Shown here: one piece after another, positions 5,779-7,794 of the stretch
Position numbering within the stretch: the stretch's first letter is position 1
Layout of the letters: every line of letters begins with the position of its first letter
Assembly: GCA_005880075.1 (NCBI GenBank)
Contig: VBJT01000104.1
Coordinates: 1-7,794 of the forward strand
Source: Chloroflexota bacterium
GTDB taxonomy: Bacteria > Chloroflexota > Dehalococcoidia > SM23-28-2 > RBG-16-64-32
DNA length: 7,794 nucleotides
Reading direction: 5' to 3'
The notes under the pieces: model-generated
Told to the model about the DNA's origin: nothing
Databases searched by the model: none
What the model saw: the letters and a program-made list of their open reading frames with translations, nothing else
Position numbers and translations under genes: made by a program

Positions 5779-6474
5779 CTACCAGCCCTCCGTCCTGCGT
5801 CGCAGTGGTGGTATGTGGATGAACGGCCGAAGCGCCAGGACAATCCCGAGACCCGTAACGAATCCGCCGACGTGCGCCCAGACGGCCACGCCTTCCGACG
5901 CGCCCTGTGCATTTCCAAAGGTCGCGACGCCGCCCAAGAGCTGCAACGCGAACCAGAAGCCGATCAAGAAGACCGCGGGGACTGGCAAGAGGAAAAAGAA
6001 AAAGAGGACATTAACCCGCGCTGTCGGGTAGAGCACGAAATAGGCTCCCATCACGCCCGAGATGGCCCCGCTCGCTCCCACCATTGGCACGACGGAGTTG
6101 GTATCGATTGCGACCTGCACCGCAACTGCGCCGACCGCGGCGGCGAGGTAGAAGAGCGGATAGAGCAGGTGCCCCAGCGCGTCCTCGACGTTATCTCCGA
6201 AGACCCAGAGGTAGAGCATGTTCCCGCCGAGATGCAGGAAGCCACCGTGAACGAACGCCGATGTGACCACGGTCGCCGGCTCCTCCAGACCTGATGGGCC
6301 TTCGAGCCAGTTGTCGAGTTCTCTCGGGACGACTCCGTAGTCGAAGAAGAACCGGTTGACGTCGGCCATTGATAAGGTTAGCTCATACACGAAGACGAGC
6401 ACGCAGGCGATGATGATCGCAACGTTTACGAACGGGAACGACCGTGATTCTGGCTCGTCCGAGACCGGAAACAT
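5779..6474 (-). CDS. Rhomboid-family intramembrane serine protease
   Basis: The 231-aa polytopic membrane protein has about six hydrophobic segments (roughly 15-35, 68-92, 103-123, 130-150, 155-182 and 196-216). Rhomboid signature residues are in place: HLGGN (H81, N85), the active-site GASGA with nucleophile S135, and AHVGG with H201, the second member of the Ser-His dyad. These proteases cut transmembrane substrates inside the lipid bilayer; the substrate is unknown. The loop of about residues 41-66 with F-F-D-Y-G-V-V-P is typical of the L1 region of bacterial rhomboids. The tail (220-231) is basic and cytosolic. The ATG overlaps the stop of the preceding ORF (TAATG) and no Shine-Dalgarno precedes it, so translation probably depends on coupling to upstream translation. 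The first 24 codons are duplicated 211 bp upstream (see the 77-bp repeats). Confidence 0.93.
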   Translation of the reverse strand: MFPVSDEPESRSFPFVNVAIIIACVLVFVYELTLSMADVNRFFFDYGVVPRELDNWLEGPSGLEEPATVVTSAFVHGGFLHLGGNMLYLWVFGDNVEDALGHLLYPLFYLAAAVGAVAVQVAIDTNSVVPMVGASGAISGVMGAYFVLYPTARVNVLFFFFLLPVPAVFLIGFWFALQLLGGVATFGNAQGASEGVAVWAHVGGFVTGLGIVLALRPFIHIPPLRRRTEGW

Positions 6475-6480
6475 TAGTGA
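6404..6480 (-). repeat. 77-bp direct repeat, copy 1 (5' end of intact rhomboid)
   Basis: This copy matches 6615-6691 at 70 of 77 positions with no gaps, offset 211 bp. It covers the last 6 nt before the rhomboid ATG and the first 24 codons, up to the end of I-I-I-A plus two bases. Identity stops at 6403/6614 on one side and 6481/6692 on the other. Confidence 0.9.
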
Positions 6481-6719
6481 TGATACCGTCCGGTCCGAAC
6501 GCGCTCCCGATACTCCTCCATCTGCTTCTTAAGCTGTTTGCCGTGCTTCAAGCCGAGACGAGCGCCGATAAAGGCGGGTATAGCCATCAAAACGAGAAAT
6601 ACCGCAAAGAAGGCCAGGCGATGATGATCGCGACGTTGACGAAGGGGAACGACCTTGCTTCCGGCTCGTCCGAAACCGGAAACATTAGTGACTCGTGGAT
6701 GCCGGGCGCGTCTGCACAA
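6474..6719 (-). CDS. Small single-pass membrane protein, 5' end uncertain
   Basis: The open frame gives up to 81 aa from a TTG at 6719. Only the C-terminal part, from about residue 35, looks like a genuine protein: a membrane segment LAFFAVFLVLMAIPAFIGA (35-53) followed by a basic amphipathic helix (LKHGKQLKKQMEEYRERVR, 57-75) and RYHH. The first 34 residues are Arg/His-rich and are an out-of-frame reading of the duplicated rhomboid segment, so they are probably artefactual. No ribosome binding site precedes any candidate start (TTG 6719, ATG at M45). The stop TAA overlaps the rhomboid ATG. The most likely reading is the surviving 3' part of a small gene that once lay between the adenosyltransferase and rhomboid genes and was disrupted at its 5' end. 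It is not recognised as any family. If still translated it would feed ribosomes into the rhomboid gene. Confidence 0.4.
   Translation of the reverse strand: MCRRARHPRVTNVSGFGRAGSKVVPLRQRRDHHRLAFFAVFLVLMAIPAFIGARLGLKHGKQLKKQMEEYRERVRTGRYHH
6587..6685 (-). pseudogene. Truncated rhomboid N-terminus (remnant of a second copy)
   Basis: ATG at 6685 opens a 32-codon frame. Its first 23 residues equal those of the intact rhomboid (MFPVSDEPE, then RSFPFVNVAIIIA) except for Ala instead of Ser at position 10. After that the frame diverges to WPSLRYFSF and stops with TGA at 6589-6587. All the catalytic parts are missing. Its ATG sits in the same TAATG context as the intact copy. Confidence 0.7.
6615..6691 (-). 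repeat. 77-bp direct repeat, copy 2
   Basis: This is the partner of 6404-6480 (70 of 77 identical). Read as rhomboid codons, 6 of the 7 differences are silent (for example GTC/GTT, CCA/CCG, CGG/AGG) and one is TCA/GCA (Ser to Ala). Such a pattern is expected from two copies that both stayed under coding selection for a time. Confidence 0.9.
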
Positions 6720-6723
6720 TCAT
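6685..6723 (-). other. 12-codon ORF linking adenosyltransferase stop to rhomboid remnant
   Basis: ATG (6723-6721) overlaps the adenosyltransferase stop as ATGA. The frame reads MIVQTRPASTSH and its TAA (6687-6685) overlaps the ATG of the rhomboid remnant as TAATG. It may be the surviving start of a former gene that lay between the two, or a chance mini-ORF. AAAGGG lies directly against the ATG, too close to be a good ribosome binding site, so it would rely on coupling. Confidence 0.3.
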
Positions 6724-7364
6724 CCCTTTCGCCATTCGGTCTCCGGCTTGCCGGCGGCATTGTTCACATAGCGCGCGAGCACGAAGAGCAGATCGGACAG
6801 CCGGTTGAGATAGCGAAGGATGTCAGGGTTGACGCGCTCTTCGTGTGAGAGGCGGACGACCTGTCGCTCGGCGCGGCGGCAGACGGTGCGGGAGAGGTGG
6901 AGCATCGCGCCCGCCTGCGATCCCGAAGGGAGAATGAAGGTGCGCAAAGGCGGCACCTTGCGGTCATATTCGTCGATCAGCGCCTCTAGCGATGTGATCT
7001 TCGATTCAGCGTCCATAAACAGCCGCGCCTTCTCGGCCGCCTTCCCTTCGCCGCCGCTCGCCAGCTCCGAGCCGATGTTGAAGAGCTCGTTCTGCACACC
7101 GGAGAGCGTCTTGGCAATGGCTCCTCGCGCAGGCAGGAACGATAGCGCAACGCCCAGGGTCGAGTTCAGCTCATCGACGGTACCATAGGCCTCGACCCGC
7201 GGGTGATCTTTCGGCAGCCGCCCGCCGCCGAACAGCATCGTCGTCCCGAGGTCGCCCGTGCGTGTGTAGAGCCTGGACTTCTGAGCGCCTCTCGCCGCTT
7301 GTCGACCGGCCGGGGTCAATTTCAGCGTGCGCGCCTGCCGGCCCGACTTCCGACCGCTGTTCAT
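6720..7364 (-). CDS. pduO: PduO-type ATP:cob(I)alamin adenosyltransferase
   Basis: The 214-aa product transfers the 5'-deoxyadenosyl group of ATP to cob(I)alamin (or cobinamide), giving coenzyme B12. Family signatures are present in order: LYTRTGDLGTT (32-42), the N-terminal ATP-binding motif; VEAYGTVDELNS (57-68); FILPSGSQAGAMLHLSRTVC (143-162) with the conserved S-R-x-x-x-R-R-x-E (R159, R163, R164, E166); and LRYLNRLSDLLFVLAR (183-198) with N187 and D191. The fold is a five-helix bundle that assembles as a trimer with active sites at subunit interfaces. The first 30 residues are a basic extension (K/R/G/Q-rich) beyond the usual start a few residues before the Y-T-R motif. It could be a tail or a sign that the real start is internal, although no better ribosome binding site was seen. 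The ATG lies 11 nt after the stop of the ABC ATPase gene, so the two are almost certainly one operon joining corrinoid uptake to adenosylation. Confidence 0.93.
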   Translation of the reverse strand: MNSGRKSGRQARTLKLTPAGRQAARGAQKSRLYTRTGDLGTTMLFGGGRLPKDHPRVEAYGTVDELNSTLGVALSFLPARGAIAKTLSGVQNELFNIGSELASGGEGKAAEKARLFMDAESKITSLEALIDEYDRKVPPLRTFILPSGSQAGAMLHLSRTVCRRAERQVVRLSHEERVNPDILRYLNRLSDLLFVLARYVNNAAGKPETEWRKG

Positions 7365-7375
7365 CAGCCGTCAGT

Positions 7376-7794
7376 CTATCCGCCCTCCGTGCGCGGCGCC
7401 ACCACGGGACGTCCCGTTCGCGGGTGCGGGAAGACATCGGTCGGTGTTCCATAGACCGCCTCGAGGAGCTCGGGCCGCAGCACTTCCTCCGCGCTTCCCT
7501 CGACCGCGACGGTTCCGCCGGGGCGGAGCATGACGAGCCGGTCACAGTAGGCAGCCCCGAGCGTCAGGTCGTGCACGACGGCGAGCACCGCCTTCCGTGC
7601 CTCGCGGCAGAGGGCGCGCATCAGCCCGAGGACAGACGCCTGGTGCCCGATGTCGAGGTGCGCTGTCGGCTCGTCGAGGAGCAAGACGGGCGTTTCTTGC
7701 GCGAGCGCCCGCGCCACTACCACGCGCTGCCGTTCGCCGCCGGACAGTTCATCGACCCGCCGCTCTGCCAGCTCCCACGTACCTGTGCGCTCCA
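7376..7794 (-). CDS. ABC transporter ATPase, FecE/BtuD type (5' part beyond window)
   Basis: The C-terminal 138 residues are visible; the frame is open to the window edge, so the Walker A motif and start lie outside. Counting from the edge: ABC signature LSGGERQR (16-23), Walker B VLLLDEP (36-42), D-loop AHLD (44-47), and H-loop VVHDLT (72-77, H74). The tail ends VFPHPRTGRPVVAPR, a C-terminus typical of ATPases paired with FecCD/BtuC-type permeases for iron-siderophore, haem or vitamin B12 import. The adenosyltransferase directly downstream favours B12/corrinoid as the substrate, but the permease and binding-protein genes that would settle it are not in the window. An apparent GTG start at 7723 falls just after the signature motif and is not a real start. 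Confidence 0.93.
   Translation of the reverse strand, partial: ERTGTWELAERRVDELSGGERQRVVVARALAQETPVLLLDEPTAHLDIGHQASVLGLMRALCREARKAVLAVVHDLTLGAAYCDRLVMLRPGGTVAVEGSAEEVLRPELLEAVYGTPTDVFPHPRTGRPVVAPRTEGG

Noticed and set aside
7376..7723. GTG at 7723 as the start of the ABC ATPase
   Set aside because: The frame continues upstream to the window edge and includes the ABC signature LSGGERQR, so the gene is cut by the window rather than starting here.
1..7794. CRISPR arrays, tRNA/rRNA genes, integrases, transposases or toxin-antitoxin genes
   Set aside because: No regularly spaced repeats, cloverleaf-like sequence or mobile-element proteins were seen on either strand.

Overview
The window is G+C-rich bacterial chromosomal DNA with densely packed, metabolically ordinary genes. 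No phage, transposase, CRISPR or rRNA/tRNA signal was seen. An intergenic element with imperfect inverted ends of the tgtcattctgagg type, TTG starts and the gene content would fit a Chloroflexota-like bacterium (Dehalococcoidia or relatives). That is an impression from memory, not a demonstrated assignment.

Layout. Positions 1-3059 are read on the plus strand: (i) a ferritin/ribonucleotide-reductase-like helical protein of about 338 aa whose two expected D-E-x-R-H metal motifs both read D-x-x-R-Q; (ii) a 146-bp element with inverted ends; (iii) a 149-aa protein resembling SCP2 sterol-carrier domains; (iv) a single-pass membrane protein with a C-terminal Excalibur (DxDxDG) domain; (v) a 16-cysteine four-helix-bundle copper-storage-like protein without a signal peptide. 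Positions 3173-7794 are read on the minus strand. In transcription order they are: the 3' part of a FecE/BtuD-type ABC importer ATPase, a PduO-type ATP:cob(I)alamin adenosyltransferase, a short damaged region, a rhomboid protease, an AMP-forming acyl-CoA synthetase with its own promoter, and an S49 (SppA-type) serine peptidase. The two blocks converge at 3060-3172, where no convincing terminator hairpin was found.

How they may work together. The ABC ATPase and the adenosyltransferase are 11 nt apart, which suggests uptake of a corrinoid followed by its adenosylation to coenzyme B12. The acyl-CoA synthetase and the peptidase form a two-gene unit behind a TATAAT promoter at 5706-5711. The rhomboid start codon overlaps the stop of the ORF before it (TAATG), so it probably depends on translational coupling.

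Most interesting observations. First, the rhomboid's first 24 codons are duplicated 211 bp upstream as a 77-bp direct repeat. Of the 7 differences between the copies, 6 are synonymous, so the second copy looks like the remnant of a once-functional paralogue rather than a recent slip. Second, the helical protein appears to have lost its di-iron ligands symmetrically in both halves. Third, the best ribosome binding site before the S49 peptidase serves a six-codon ORF that ends on the peptidase start codon, in a different frame. I did not find a clear-cut novel multi-gene system.
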